A DNA stretch of 64,000 bases from Owenia fusiformis (taxonomy: Eukaryota; Annelida; Polychaeta; Sabellida; Oweniidae): positions 26,158,166 through 26,222,165 of the forward strand of contig CAIIXF020000011.1 in the NCBI GenBank assembly GCA_903813345.2, given 5' to 3'. The notes beneath the pieces are model-generated. The model was not told the DNA's origin, made no database searches, and saw nothing but the letters and a program-made list of their open reading frames with translations. Below, piece after piece: positions 1 to 9,613 of this stretch (within the stretch, counting starts at the first letter, position 1; each line of letters opens with the position of its first letter). A program made the translations under genes and the position numbers.

Positions 1-987
1 TTAAATGATGATGCAGAAGACCAGATGACAGATGGCATGAACGAAATCCAATATGGCGCCATTAATACGTCAAGAGCATTAAGCAATGTAGAGATGAAAA
101 CACTAGATGACAAGTCCATGATTAGGAATGGTGGAAATCTGATGAACCAGAATCCAAGAACTGTCAACCAGTCTGAAGTAGATTTTTCAACTTACTTTTC
201 AGAAGTTGAGATTCGACTGACCAGAATTATCCTTCTGGCTGGTGTCATGAAATGTGGAACAGGCCCGATGACAACGCTTCTCAGCAGACACCCGGATGTC
301 AGAGAAACTGTTGATCTGCAAGTGTACTTAACGTATAATTTTGGTGTTCAGTGGTACTTAAAGAGGCTCCCAACAACCGTGAAAGGAAAAAGCGATTGGT
401 TGTTTTCAAGATGCACGAATTGTTTTGCAATAAAGAAAGCACCTGCTTTGGTAAACGTAATCCGTGAGATCACAGGGAAACGTTTTAAGATGTTGTTCAT
501 CGTCAGAAACCCAATTGACAGAGTTATATCCCACTATACACAGCTCATAAGTGACAATGCTACTGTTGCAACATTCGGGAAGTGGGTTCAGGAAATTCTA
601 GTGAACCCATACAACAGTTCCCTTTTACAAAAAAGCCGTTACGTTGAACATTTTGAATCTTGGTACTCTTTATTTGAAGAAAATGACATGCTTATCATTG
701 ATCACAAAGAATTTGTTAAGACGCCATGGCTGGTTATGCAAAAAGTAGAAAACTATTTATCCTTAGTTTCATACTTCACAGAAGACAAATTCATGCTCAG
801 TCAAAATAGCCAATACTATTGTATAAAGACTAAAGGTGAAATGGATGCATGCTCTCAGAATCTAGATCATAAAGGAAGGACACACATCACTGTAAGTGAA
901 CAGGATAGAAAACTTCTTCGAGATTATTTTCATGTATATAATGAACGCTTGTTTAAATTGTTAAACAGACGATTCGATTGGGATTGA
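1..987 (+). CDS. 3-OST-like sulfotransferase, paralogue A (5' end outside window)
   Basis: Predicted Golgi sulfotransferase that would move sulfate from PAPS to a sugar acceptor. The frame is open from base 1, so the anchor and true start lie upstream; the first in-window ATG at 25 is probably internal. Seen: a stem with the sequon in T-V-N-Q-S, the 5'-phosphosulfate loop MKCGTG, the 3'-phosphate motif RNPIDRVISHYTQ, a Y-x-E-H-F-E-S-W-Y stretch, a Cys pair around Y-Y-C-I...C-S, then KGRTH, and the end F-K-L-L-N-R-R-F-D-W-D. The order and the KGRTH block match the heparan sulfate 3-O-sulfotransferase (HS3ST) family, PF00685. Where HS3ST enzymes have N-E-V-H-F-F-D this protein has D-L-Q-V-Y-L-T, so the known catalytic Glu is absent. 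The closest relative in the window is paralogue B at 4162-5370. A likely AATAAA poly(A) signal lies near 1029. The family call is firm; substrate is unknown. Confidence 0.88.
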   Translation, partial: LNDDAEDQMTDGMNEIQYGAINTSRALSNVEMKTLDDKSMIRNGGNLMNQNPRTVNQSEVDFSTYFSEVEIRLTRIILLAGVMKCGTGPMTTLLSRHPDVRETVDLQVYLTYNFGVQWYLKRLPTTVKGKSDWLFSRCTNCFAIKKAPALVNVIREITGKRFKMLFIVRNPIDRVISHYTQLISDNATVATFGKWVQEILVNPYNSSLLQKSRYVEHFESWYSLFEENDMLIIDHKEFVKTPWLVMQKVENYLSLVSYFTEDKFMLSQNSQYYCIKTKGEMDACSQNLDHKGRTHITVSEQDRKLLRDYFHVYNERLFKLLNRRFDWD

Positions 988-1061
988 AAGGACCTTTGAA
1001 GTAAAATTATCATGTATCATTTTATCAAAATAAAATGTAGTTAAGCCTGAACACCGAAAAA

Positions 1062-1460
1062 TATAGGGTGTCTCAAAAATGTACCCAAATGTATATCAAC
1101 AGCGAAGATGAACCAATCAATATTTTCAGATATTTTTGCATGGTCATTTAGGCAATGCATATAAGTTTCAGCCCCAACACAACATTCTTAGTCCAGTCTT
1201 GCCCTTTTAATGTTCTAACTCTTTTTATACCACATGTTCAATGCAACCTCATTATATTTCGATGACAGACTGCATCCTTACTGCCACATTGTCCATCACA
1301 TTAAATAATGTTTCTGGTGGAATGTTTTGAATTTCTCTTCGGAAGTTGTTCTACAAGACTTCCTTAATTTAAAGAGCCATGTTTTATCCCAAGCCAAGAG
1401 AACTACAAGTTCAAGTTCTCTTGGCTTGGGATAAGCATAAACATGGCTCTTTAAATTACC
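1062..1460 (-). mobile_element. Mariner-like transposon remnant
   Basis: The left edge TATAGGGTGTCTCAAAAATG has the wording of mariner/Tc1-type inverted termini that start at a TA. On the minus strand, about 1350 to 1252 reads N-F-R-R-E-I-Q-N-I-P-P-E-T-L-F-N-V-M-D-N followed by a stop after V-I-E-I. This resembles the C-terminal region of mariner-family transposases (I-P-x-E-x-L-x-x-V-M-x-N). No intact transposase and no clear right terminus were seen, so this is a decayed copy just downstream of paralogue A. Confidence 0.5.
1367..1457. repeat. Near-perfect hairpin, arms about 38 bp
   Basis: The left arm runs from AATTTAAAGAGCCATG to CAAGCCAAGAGAACT. The right arm is its reverse complement apart from a few extra bases (GCTTAT versus TTAT), with a loop of only about 8 bases. 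The arms contain GCCAAGAGAACT / AGTTCTCTTGGC. The hairpin sits inside the mariner-like remnant; it may be a palindrome made when that element decayed, or a separate foldback insertion. Confidence 0.8.
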
Positions 1461-1515
1461 CAAGAGAAAACGTCTGGGGTGTTAAATCTGCTGAATAGGG
1501 ATGCCCTCACAAAGT

Positions 1516-2310
1516 CCTATCACACTAAATTAGTTCTCACTACGTTCTCGAAAACGGGCTTCAACTGTGTACGAACGTACTGGACATACTTAGAACCGTT
1601 TGGGGTCTATTTACAAACTTCATCGAACGTACTCGAACGGGTAGGTCCTCTAGAACTTAACATGCTCCAAATGTTCTCTTGGTCGTCACGTTCTACAATT
1701 AGAACGAGTGACAACCTACTAACGACGAACTGGACGTACTACGAACGGAACCGTCGTACTTCAATCCTACTAGGGACGCTTTTACAACGGGTTGAACTGT
1801 CTAAGGACGTATTGAGAACGAGGTAGAACTAATTACAAACGGGTTGAAACTGATTAAGAACGTATTTATCAAGGAGTAAGCAAAAATATAGCTATCACAC
1901 CAAGCAAGCTGCCACTGCGTTCTTCATAACTGGATTTAAACTGTGTGCGAACGGAATGAACGTAGCTACAACGTTCTACGGTCTGCTTACGAGCTTCATG
2001 GACTATCCCGGAGGGGGAATGTGATTTAGAATTTTGAATCGATTCAAAATTCGATGGCCACCATACCATTCTGTAATCAGGTCATAATGACCTTCTAGAC
2101 TAAGGTACGCGTTATACGACGTTGCACACCTACGTGGTACGACCTGAACGAACTGCGAATGAGATTGACGTATTGAAGACTGTCTATGAACGAATTAGCT
2201 AATTATTTTAGACATATTTCCCGACCACAGCCAGATTGAGCCCGTTTTACGACGTTTTCGTAGGACTGGCAAGAACGGGTAAGAGCTAGTTTGGTGTGAT
2301 AGGGGGGTTA
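1516..2310 (-). mobile_element. About 790-bp inverted-terminus element, copy 1
   Basis: Member of a family with ends reading CTATCACACCAAACTAGTT. This copy lies in reverse relative to the copies at 9614 and 10618: its left end (CCTATCACACTAAATTAGTT) is the complement of their right end, and its right end (AACTAGTTTGGTGTGATAG-type, here GAGCTAGTTTGGTGTGATAG) is the complement of their left end. A third terminus-like CTATCACACC occurs inside near 1893. The interior is rich in short degenerate words with CGTTC/GAACG and ACGTAC. It holds a perfect 24-bp palindrome at 2029-2052 and an AGGTCA-N3-TGACCT site at 2079-2093. No transposase is encoded, so it is a non-autonomous DNA element of unassigned superfamily. 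Confidence 0.75.
2079..2093. promoter_or_regulatory. AGGTCA-N3-TGACCT palindrome in element copy 1
   Basis: Perfect inverted hexamers with spacer TAA. This matches the consensus estrogen-response element form (inverted repeat spaced by 3) of nuclear receptors. The same site occurs in copies 2 and 3 with a different spacer. Regulatory use is not shown. Confidence 0.5.
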
Positions 2311-2743
2311 TACAGAGATATCGGACATTGAAGAAACTGCTAAAATGGGTATTTCGTGTGGTCCCTTGCTATAGGTGGATGGGCATAATGAATAAAAAAC
2401 AAACAATTCTTTTGCTTTAAGGAAGACTTGACTTCCCCGCCCTCTTTATTAACGGTATAATCCCTATACTCTTTAATCTGTGTTACAATTCTTATGTATA
2501 AATCAACAATCACAAATATATACTACATGTAGGTCGGCATGCATTATCATTTTTTGGCCAACAAGAACAATGTAAAGCCTTGATATATAAGACAAAGAAG
2601 CATGGTTGATAAGGGAAACTCTAATAAGGGAAATATATTTTCGCAAAATATCGTTAACTTCACAGAGTCGAAGTGAATCGCTTCTGTTAGGTCACGTTTC
2701 CTTTGAACTGTCAATCTTGGATTGCACTTTTTTGATTATTTGA

Positions 2744-3554
2744 ATATATCGGGTGTCCCAAAAAGTGAGACACTGTTTGACAAGTATTTTCTCAGAAATT
2801 GATAAAAAAAATTCACAGAAAATGTGAACAAAGAAGCCTGAGAGTATCATTAGCAAGTTGTAAAAATATAAGAAAGATCAAATACATTGAGTACTAAGAA
2901 ATTCAAAATAACATGTCAAAAAATCCCATACCAGAGCTCTGCGATGAAACCTTCATAGTGTTTGTGCCAACTATCAGGTGATAGGATCTGTCAATCAGTC
3001 AAAATAGCTTGTCTGTTTGTTATAGCCAATTAATTTGTTTCATTGTTCGAAAATATTCAAAATCCATTCATTCTCAAACTTTATTGGAGGAGAAGAGAGA
3101 AGTATTTTTGCATGGAATGGATTAATACATGTGACTTTTACATTGTAATTGGTTATTTTTATATACTGTCTTATATTCATTAATACTCATATAATATGGA
3201 ACCAATTTTTTACATATTCGTAGCACTAGTTAAAAAAACCGAAAGTGTTTCAAGTAAAGTTTTCAAGACCTTTAGCTCATATATTGCTGAGAAATTACTT
3301 CTCAAATTGGTTCCCCTTTTGTGGTACAAACGCTATGAAGTTCTTATTTTGTTGCTCCGGTATGGGATCTTTTGATATGCTATCTTGAATTTCTTATTAC
3401 TCACATGCTATGAACTCGATCTTTCTTATATTTTTGTAACTTGCTAACGATATTCCTGGACTACTTTGTACTAAATTTTAAGTGAATTTCGCTTATTTAT
3501 TGCCGAAAAAATACTTGACAAAATGTATCTCACTTTTGTTGGACACCCGATATA
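2744..3554. mobile_element. Foldback MITE with TATCGGGTGTCC ends
   Basis: The left end TATATCGGGTGTCCCAAAAA is mirrored by the right end ...GGACACCCGATATA, flush with TA on both sides. Similarity between the arms runs inward well over 200 bp: left 2866-2970 (GCAAGTTGTAAAAATATAAG, then ATCCCATACC) is matched in reverse complement at 3340-3450. No intact ORF. The TA-flanked terminus suggests a mariner/Tc1-derived non-autonomous element with long inverted arms. Confidence 0.8.
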
Positions 3555-3822
3555 AAGAAAAACATACATATCATAATTTGATAGGTTTAATATGTTACAT
3601 ATTGAAACGTACTGTAACATGGAATTTTAGAATGTCTCCAGTATTTTCTGGAAATCAGAGATTTTTGTTATCGGACTTCATTCATAGAAGCGCGTTAATG
3701 TCACGTGATTACATCCTCTGAGATTACCCTTTCTCTTTCGATTTAGCCAGGTTTATATCCCAATTCATTTTACTACTGTCTCATGTAACAATGGCTACTG
3801 TCACACCTCTCTGTTATATTTC

Positions 3823-3955
3823 ACAGGTGAGACCACGGATCTCAGCCAGACTCCTGCCATTGGTCTCAAGGCTCAATGAATTTACTCATTATTTTATTGA
3901 GCCTACCGCCAATGGGGACTGGATCTGACTCGGTATCCGTCGGTGATGCCCTGTA
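3823..3955. repeat. Imperfect inverted repeat
   Basis: Arms of about 55 bp around 3835-3890 and 3893-3950 pair with roughly three quarters identity by eye, sharing ACGGAT, CCATTGG and GGCTCAAT / ATTGAGCC. They flank a short AT-rich loop. It could be a degenerate foldback element or fold as RNA; no family is recognised. Confidence 0.5.
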
Positions 3956-4161
3956 ATCGTTCAAGCTAGTGAATCTAGATGTTGCAAGCTAGTGTATCTC
4001 AATATTAATTGGTTGTTTTGTCAAACACAAGAGTAAATGCGCAGTATTTACATGGTTTTGTGAATGGTATCTCGGGGGTGACTATACATATGTACTATAA
4101 TTCAGTTCAGAACCCCTACAGATTCAATTAATTTATGTTGCAACTAAAGAAAACGTTACAT

Positions 4162-5370
4162 TCACACCCAGTCGAATCGTTTGTTGAGTAATTTAAACAA
4201 TCGTTCATTGTACGGACGGAAATAGTCTCGAAGCAATGCTTTATCTTGTTCACTCACACTGACATGTGTCCTTCCTTTATTCTCTGGATTCTGAGTGCAT
4301 TCACTCATATCTGGACCTCTGGTTTTAAAACAATAATATGGGCCTGTTTGTCTGAGTAAGAAAGAATCTTCTGTAAAGAATGATTGCAGAGACAAATACT
4401 TTTCTATCTTTTGCATAGCCAGCCATGGCGTCCTTACAAATTCACTATGGTCTATAATGAGTATATCGTTTTCTTCGAAGAAATGGTACCAAGTCTCAAA
4501 ATGCTCCACGTATCTACTTTTCCTCAAAGGAGGACTGTTATCGGGATCAGCAAGAAGTTCACGTACCCATTGGCCAAATTCCGGAACACTAGCGTTGCCA
4601 CTCACTAGTTGGGTATAGTGTGAAATTAGCCTGTCAATTGGGTTTCTTACCAGGAAAATTAGCTTTAAATGCCTAACTGTGACCTCACGGATCATATTTA
4701 TTAATGCCGGTGCTCTTTTTGTCGCAAAACAGTTGGTACATCTTGATAGAAGCACTTGACTTTCATTGCTCTTTGCGAGCCGTTTTAAATACCACTGGAC
4801 ACCAAAGTTATAAGTGAAGTACACTTGGAGACCGACTGTGTCTATTACAGAAGGGTGTCTCTTGAGAAATGAACTCATCGGTCCCGTACCACATTTCATT
4901 ATACCAGCAATAAGTGCAATCCGTGTAGATCGAATTTCAACTTTTGAGAAATAATCAGAAACGTCAATCTGTGTTTCATTGCTTTTGGACCTAATTTTTT
5001 TACCGGTCCCGTCATCCATAAATAAATATCCTTCTTCGCCAAAATGTCTATAGTTGTTACTTCTTTCTAAAGTTTTGAGTTCCTCTTTAGTAAGGTTTCT
5101 AGAGTTACTAGAGACGATTTCTTTGATACGTTCAAGAGCATAAACATGGTTATCTATCCGACCAAGGCCAGCGTTTTTGACATCATCTTCGTTCAAAGTC
5201 ATACGAGGCTCCATGTAATTCGAGTCATTTGATGTGAAAATTCGATCATCCGATCTTGCTAAGAACATTTGATCCGAGTGGGCATGTTCACATTTTTGCG
5301 TTAATATTCTATACAAAAAGACAATGATAATTGTTAATCCTGAAACTAAGATAACCTCTCGTCGGCGCAT
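4162..5370 (-). CDS. 3-OST-like sulfotransferase, paralogue B
   Basis: Intronless minus-strand gene of 402 residues. I take the ATG at 5370 (M-R-R-R-E-V-I-L-V-S-G); the open frame extends three codons further upstream, but only to a TTG. A type II anchor lies at about residues 6-22, then a charged stem and the sulfotransferase domain from about residue 135. Seen: MKCGTG loop, RNPIDRLISHYTQ, Y-V-E-H-F-E-T-W-Y, a Cys pair (Y-Y-C-F...S-E-C), KGRTH, and the end N-E-R-L-F-K-L-L-N-K-R-F-D-W-V. The family catalytic E-x-H-F-F-D is G-L-Q-V-Y-F-T here. The stem sequon is N-E-T rather than N-Q-S. It is closest to paralogue A, from which it is inverted, with about 3.2 kb of transposon-rich DNA between them. 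Probable Golgi enzyme; acceptor unknown. Confidence 0.9.
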   Translation of the reverse strand: MRRREVILVSGLTIIIVFLYRILTQKCEHAHSDQMFLARSDDRIFTSNDSNYMEPRMTLNEDDVKNAGLGRIDNHVYALERIKEIVSSNSRNLTKEELKTLERSNNYRHFGEEGYLFMDDGTGKKIRSKSNETQIDVSDYFSKVEIRSTRIALIAGIMKCGTGPMSSFLKRHPSVIDTVGLQVYFTYNFGVQWYLKRLAKSNESQVLLSRCTNCFATKRAPALINMIREVTVRHLKLIFLVRNPIDRLISHYTQLVSGNASVPEFGQWVRELLADPDNSPPLRKSRYVEHFETWYHFFEENDILIIDHSEFVRTPWLAMQKIEKYLSLQSFFTEDSFLLRQTGPYYCFKTRGPDMSECTQNPENKGRTHVSVSEQDKALLRDYFRPYNERLFKLLNKRFDWV

Positions 5371-5678
5371 ATTTATCAATCTATTGTAACTGTTGTATGA
5401 ACATCACGTTTGAACTTTAAACTAAGTCGAACATGTCCAATCTTTTGTGTTGAATATTTACAGACCCACTAGTATTGGCATTTGGTATTTATTTATGATG
5501 ATTAGAAATGCAGGAATTTACTTGTTTTCTGTACTTTCCATAAAAAACTAAGATACTAAATCATTGATTACGGCGTGCTAAGTGCATTTATCAGATCTCG
5601 GAAGTCTAGTTTCAAACATATTGCTTTTTATTAATCGATTTAATTTATTGATTTACTTCACGAGAGATTGGCCGAAAT

Positions 5679-5943
5679 ACAGGGTGACACGAACGATAAA
5701 AAGATAACCCATGAACATTGTGAAAACGACGCAAAAATAAACCGATTGTCAGTACATGAAAGTCAAAAGCTGAAAAAGTTGGTATTTTCGAATTATGAAG
5801 AATCGATACCTATAGTTAAGGGGCAAAATTATTAATGTCATTGATAATGATATTTTATGAAGAAATAATAATGTAAATAAATCTTAAAAACAAAAAACAA
5901 CGAAACCTAAAATAATGGGTTGCGTGTTTAGTGTCACCCTGTA
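5679..5943. mobile_element. 265-bp MITE, TACAGGGTGACAC ends
   Basis: The left end TACAGGGTGACACG and the right end ...GTGTCACCCTGTA are inverted and include TA at each side, as expected for mariner/Tc1 target duplications. Subterminal pairing continues (AACCCAT / ATGGGTT). Too short to encode a transposase. A lone similar terminus, TACAGGGTGACCCG, occurs near 8967. Confidence 0.8.
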
Positions 5944-6199
5944 AATTAGCGGTTTTTGAAACATTCGATGTTGATGTTGACCGCGCATTTCAATTTTTCT
6001 GAAATAACTGTTGTGTTTGATTAGAGGCGGGCAACATTAAAGCAACCATACTTGAAAAGAATAACAAATCAAATCAAATGGGAAAAACAAAAACTCGATT
6101 TATTTTTTGAAAACAATGCTTTATTTTGTGCATTGAGGGTAAAGGTTAATTCTCATTTGGTAATTATTTATTTTGATGCTATTAGCGCGATGTCCCGAA

Positions 6200-6381
6200 T
6201 ACAGTAAGACCTGTGTATAGTGAACACCTAAGGAGCCACAAAAATGTGTTCACTGCATGTGTTCACAACAGAGAGTTGATCTTTTACAGATGTTAGTGGT
6301 ATATGTGCCTTTAAGGGGTGTTCACTCGACACATGTGTTCATTAGAGAGATAGAGATGTTCACAAGACAGGTTAAACTGTA
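6200..6381. mobile_element. About 180-bp pogo/Tigger-like MITE
   Basis: The ends are TACAGTAAGACCTG and CAGGTTAAACTGTA. The interior repeats GTGTTCACTA-type words followed by GAGAG. This resembles short pogo/Tigger derivatives with CAGTARAACCTG-type ends. A second copy lies at 58748-58921. The superfamily call rests only on terminus wording. Confidence 0.6.
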
Positions 6382-6735
6382 TTTTCTGAATCGGAATCCC
6401 ACCAAACTATAGGCATTGGCAGGTCAAGGAATATAGCCGATCGTTTGGAAATGACCTTTGATGGGGACTATGTTTAAACAATATATTATAAGCGATTAAA
6501 TGAAATGATTAATTATGATAATTGCAATTCTAATGGTAATCGACATCTTCTGGGCGTACGAATAAATGAATTATATTGTTTTTCATAAATTAAAATACAA
6601 ATGCACACATGTGCTAGATTTAAAGTTCAGCCTTTATGCAATCGAAATGAATTATAATTTGTTAATCGGTGAATCTCGTACATCATATTCGTGCACTTGA
6701 TTTAGATATTGAACATAAATTTATTTTATGAGACA

Positions 6736-7845
6736 ATGAAAAGAAAGGACATATTATCGGGAGCTTTATTTGGATTCCTTTTCATGAGCTACGCTGTGTA
6801 CGAAATGTTGACAATATTAGGAGACCAAGAAGAAGAATACGAACAAGAATATTCCCAGAATTCACAAGAAAACCAACCGGATATATATCGCAATGTTGCA
6901 TGGGACAATGATTCCCCATCCGAGTCTCGTATTAATGTTGGGTTTGAAGACGTAGGACATAGAAAATACGGCCGACCCGGATATGTGTTCGTCGGAAAGA
7001 AACATATGAATATGTATCCAAAAACAGTAAACCAATCTGAAGTAGATTTCACTAATTATTTCTCAAATGCTAAGCCAATAGACACGAATATAGTATTACT
7101 TGCTGGTGTAATGAAATGTGGCACTGGTACAGTGAAGAGTTTTATAAAGGAACATCCAAGCATTAAAGAAGCAGTTGGCCTGCAAGTGTTTTTTGCATAT
7201 AATTTCGGTATTCAATGGTATCTTAGAAGATTACCAAAATGTAAGGAAAATGAATGGGCATTCTCGCGATGCACAAACTGTTTTATGATCTCGGGTGCAC
7301 AGGGATTGGTTGAAAACATCAGTCAAATGACAAAGCGGCTGAAATTGATGTTTATTATACGAAATCCAGTTGATAGATTAGTATCACATTATACACAGTT
7401 ATATCTCGAGCATAATGACATTCCTCCATTTTTACAATGGGTTAAACAGGAAATGCTACATTCTGATCGTTCTGGGTCCATTAAGAGAACTATATACGTG
7501 GATCTTTTGAAGAATTGGTATAGGCTATTGGGAGAAGAGAATATTCTTGTACTAGAACATAACGAATTTGTAAATTCTCCTTGGATTTCCATGCAAAAGA
7601 TTGAACGCTATTTAGGCCTCGATCCATTTTTTACTGAAAACTCATTTTTACTAAGAAAAACTGGTAAATATTATTGCTATAAAACAAAGGGTCCAAGAAT
7701 GACGGAGTGTGCTCAAAATCCCGACGCCAAGGGACGCACACACGTGAACGTCACTGAACAGGAAAAGATATTTTTGAGAGAATATTTTCGACCTCACAAC
7801 GAACGGTTATTCACATTTTTGAACAGACGATTCGACTGGAATTAA
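6736..7845 (+). CDS. 3-OST-like sulfotransferase, paralogue C
   Basis: Intronless, 369 residues from the ATG at 6736 (M-K-R-K-D-I-L-S-G); the frame runs upstream only to a TTG at 6709. A hydrophobic anchor at about residues 7-27 is followed by a Glu-rich stem. Before the domain is K-T-V-N-Q-S-E-V-D-F-T-N-Y-F. Domain motifs: MKCGTGTVKSF, S-R-C-T-N-C-F, RNPVDRLVSHYTQ, Y-Y-C-Y-K...T-E-C, KGRTH, and the end F-N-R-R-F-D-W-N after P-H-N-E-R-L-F. The catalytic position reads G-L-Q-V-F-F-A instead of E-x-H-F-F-D. It groups by eye with D and E rather than A and B. An AATAAA sits just after the TAA stop, near 7861. Predicted Golgi PAPS-dependent sulfotransferase. Confidence 0.9.
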   Translation: MKRKDILSGALFGFLFMSYAVYEMLTILGDQEEEYEQEYSQNSQENQPDIYRNVAWDNDSPSESRINVGFEDVGHRKYGRPGYVFVGKKHMNMYPKTVNQSEVDFTNYFSNAKPIDTNIVLLAGVMKCGTGTVKSFIKEHPSIKEAVGLQVFFAYNFGIQWYLRRLPKCKENEWAFSRCTNCFMISGAQGLVENISQMTKRLKLMFIIRNPVDRLVSHYTQLYLEHNDIPPFLQWVKQEMLHSDRSGSIKRTIYVDLLKNWYRLLGEENILVLEHNEFVNSPWISMQKIERYLGLDPFFTENSFLLRKTGKYYCYKTKGPRMTECAQNPDAKGRTHVNVTEQEKIFLREYFRPHNERLFTFLNRRFDWN

Positions 7846-7939
7846 GATGTATTTACCAATAAAATAATTGTTATGTCACGTTTTTTGTACAAACATTCCA
7901 TTGTATTTTCTGTTTATAAAAGTTCACAGCTGCCCGATA

Positions 7940-8912
7940 TGGAATGTTTTCTGCTTCATTATTCGTATCTTACTATATGTATTAGTAAATTGAACTTCTG
8001 TACTTGTTAAATGCACATTTATGTTTGTAACTTGAGTACTTTCATTCATTGTTTGCCTTTTCTGTTCCTTAATCTATTTTGTTTCGTTAAAACGTATATA
8101 TGTATGTGTTTTATACTGAAATACATTCAAATCCTTAAACGTATTTGTTAGTGACACATTGTTTATCCGTATACAAATAAAATTAGTTCATTTTGTACCT
8201 TTGTCATTGTTTCTGCAAATATATTAATTTGATATCTACAAACTAAATGTCGAATTTATCAATGAATCAGTACTAGCCTTGGCATTTTTATTTTTTAATT
8301 GTCGAATTTATTTTCGTAACAAGGTAATATATTTTCGTAAAAGTGCACATTTATTGTTCGTAAATATTGTCATTTGTATTCGTAAATTGCACTTTTATAT
8401 TCGTTTTTCATTGGTTTATTAAGATCACGTGATCATTCTCAACGAGACATGGTCAACCCATGGTCAAAATCATCACCCCCTCCCCCACACATGTCATGTC
8501 ACGTGACCTTTGCCTCGAGACTTGCAGTTTATATTCGTTAATTCACATTTGTATTCGTAAACTCACATTTATATTCGTAAAGTTTCATTTTATCATTCGC
8601 TAATGTACGAATATTCCTTTGCTTTCTGCAACAATTCATGGGTAATATGCACGATTATTATTGGTAAAAATACATCTCCTCGATAAAATAATAGGCAATT
8701 TTGTTGGAAATTACGAATTGTAAGCTGTAGTTGGCGAACAATAAATTGTTAGTTACAAATATGTCTAGTCCTTACAAACATGAAATGCACCCGAATCTAG
8801 TATATGTTTGTTTATTTGATACATCATATTTGTATTTGTAATTTGGGAATTTTATTTGTAAATGTTACATTAATATTCGTATAAGGGAATTTATTCCAAA
8901 CGAATAATGAAG
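7940..8912. repeat. Degenerate TATTCGTAA-rich repeat block
   Basis: Short words of the type ACATTTATATTCGTAA recur many times at irregular spacing of about 25 bp or more, most densely at 8310-8400 and 8525-8605. The edges share an inverted CTGCTTCATTATTCGT (about 7949) and ACGAATAATGAAGCAG (about 8901), which suggests one foldback or tandem-repeat-bearing element. No coding potential was seen. Confidence 0.55.
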
Positions 8913-9613
8913 CAGTTATGACGCTATAGCCCGAAGGTACAAAGAAATCATTTCCACAAACCATTTACAGGGTGACCCGAAAATGCAACCTAAGAAGATT
9001 CCATCAAAATTGTTATTCATAAAGTAGATGGTTGTATTTGTGGATCACATTGTTAAGTGGGTCGTGTTTCACAAAGTACACGAAATCCTAGTTCTATGAC
9101 TGAATCAACTGTGTCTTTACAGAATTCCTTCTTTTAATTCTTACTTTGATTCAAAGACAGACGGGTTTGCACCTGGATAGCTGATATGCATTTGTATTTG
9201 TAATATTGGATCATATTATAAATTCGCAATGAAGTCCATTTACTTAGGTAATAACAGATTATTAGGAAACCGATTCGATGTTGAGAAATATTGTTTTTAT
9301 ACATTTGTAACGGTATATATTTGCAAATTGTAATTCATGCCATATTTTAAAGGAAAATCACATTAAGTGACTTTGCTAGACAATGTTTTTATAACTTTAT
9401 TTACATTTTAAACAACTTTTAAGATTCCCACCAGTTTATCCTTTTCTGCGACCAGAGGCCCCAGATGTGTCTATATTCAATATAAAACTGGGCGTGGCAT
9501 TCCCCCATCGGATCCAATATGAATAATTTACTGTAAGAGATAACACAACTAAATGCCATAACATACAAACAATCTGTCTACCAGAGAAAGATTTGTGGAC
9601 GACATGTTTTGCT

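Noticed and set aside
1479-1826. 115-codon open frame on the plus strand
   Set aside because: It lies almost wholly inside element copy 1, starts at a non-ATG codon and has no counterpart frame in the other copies.
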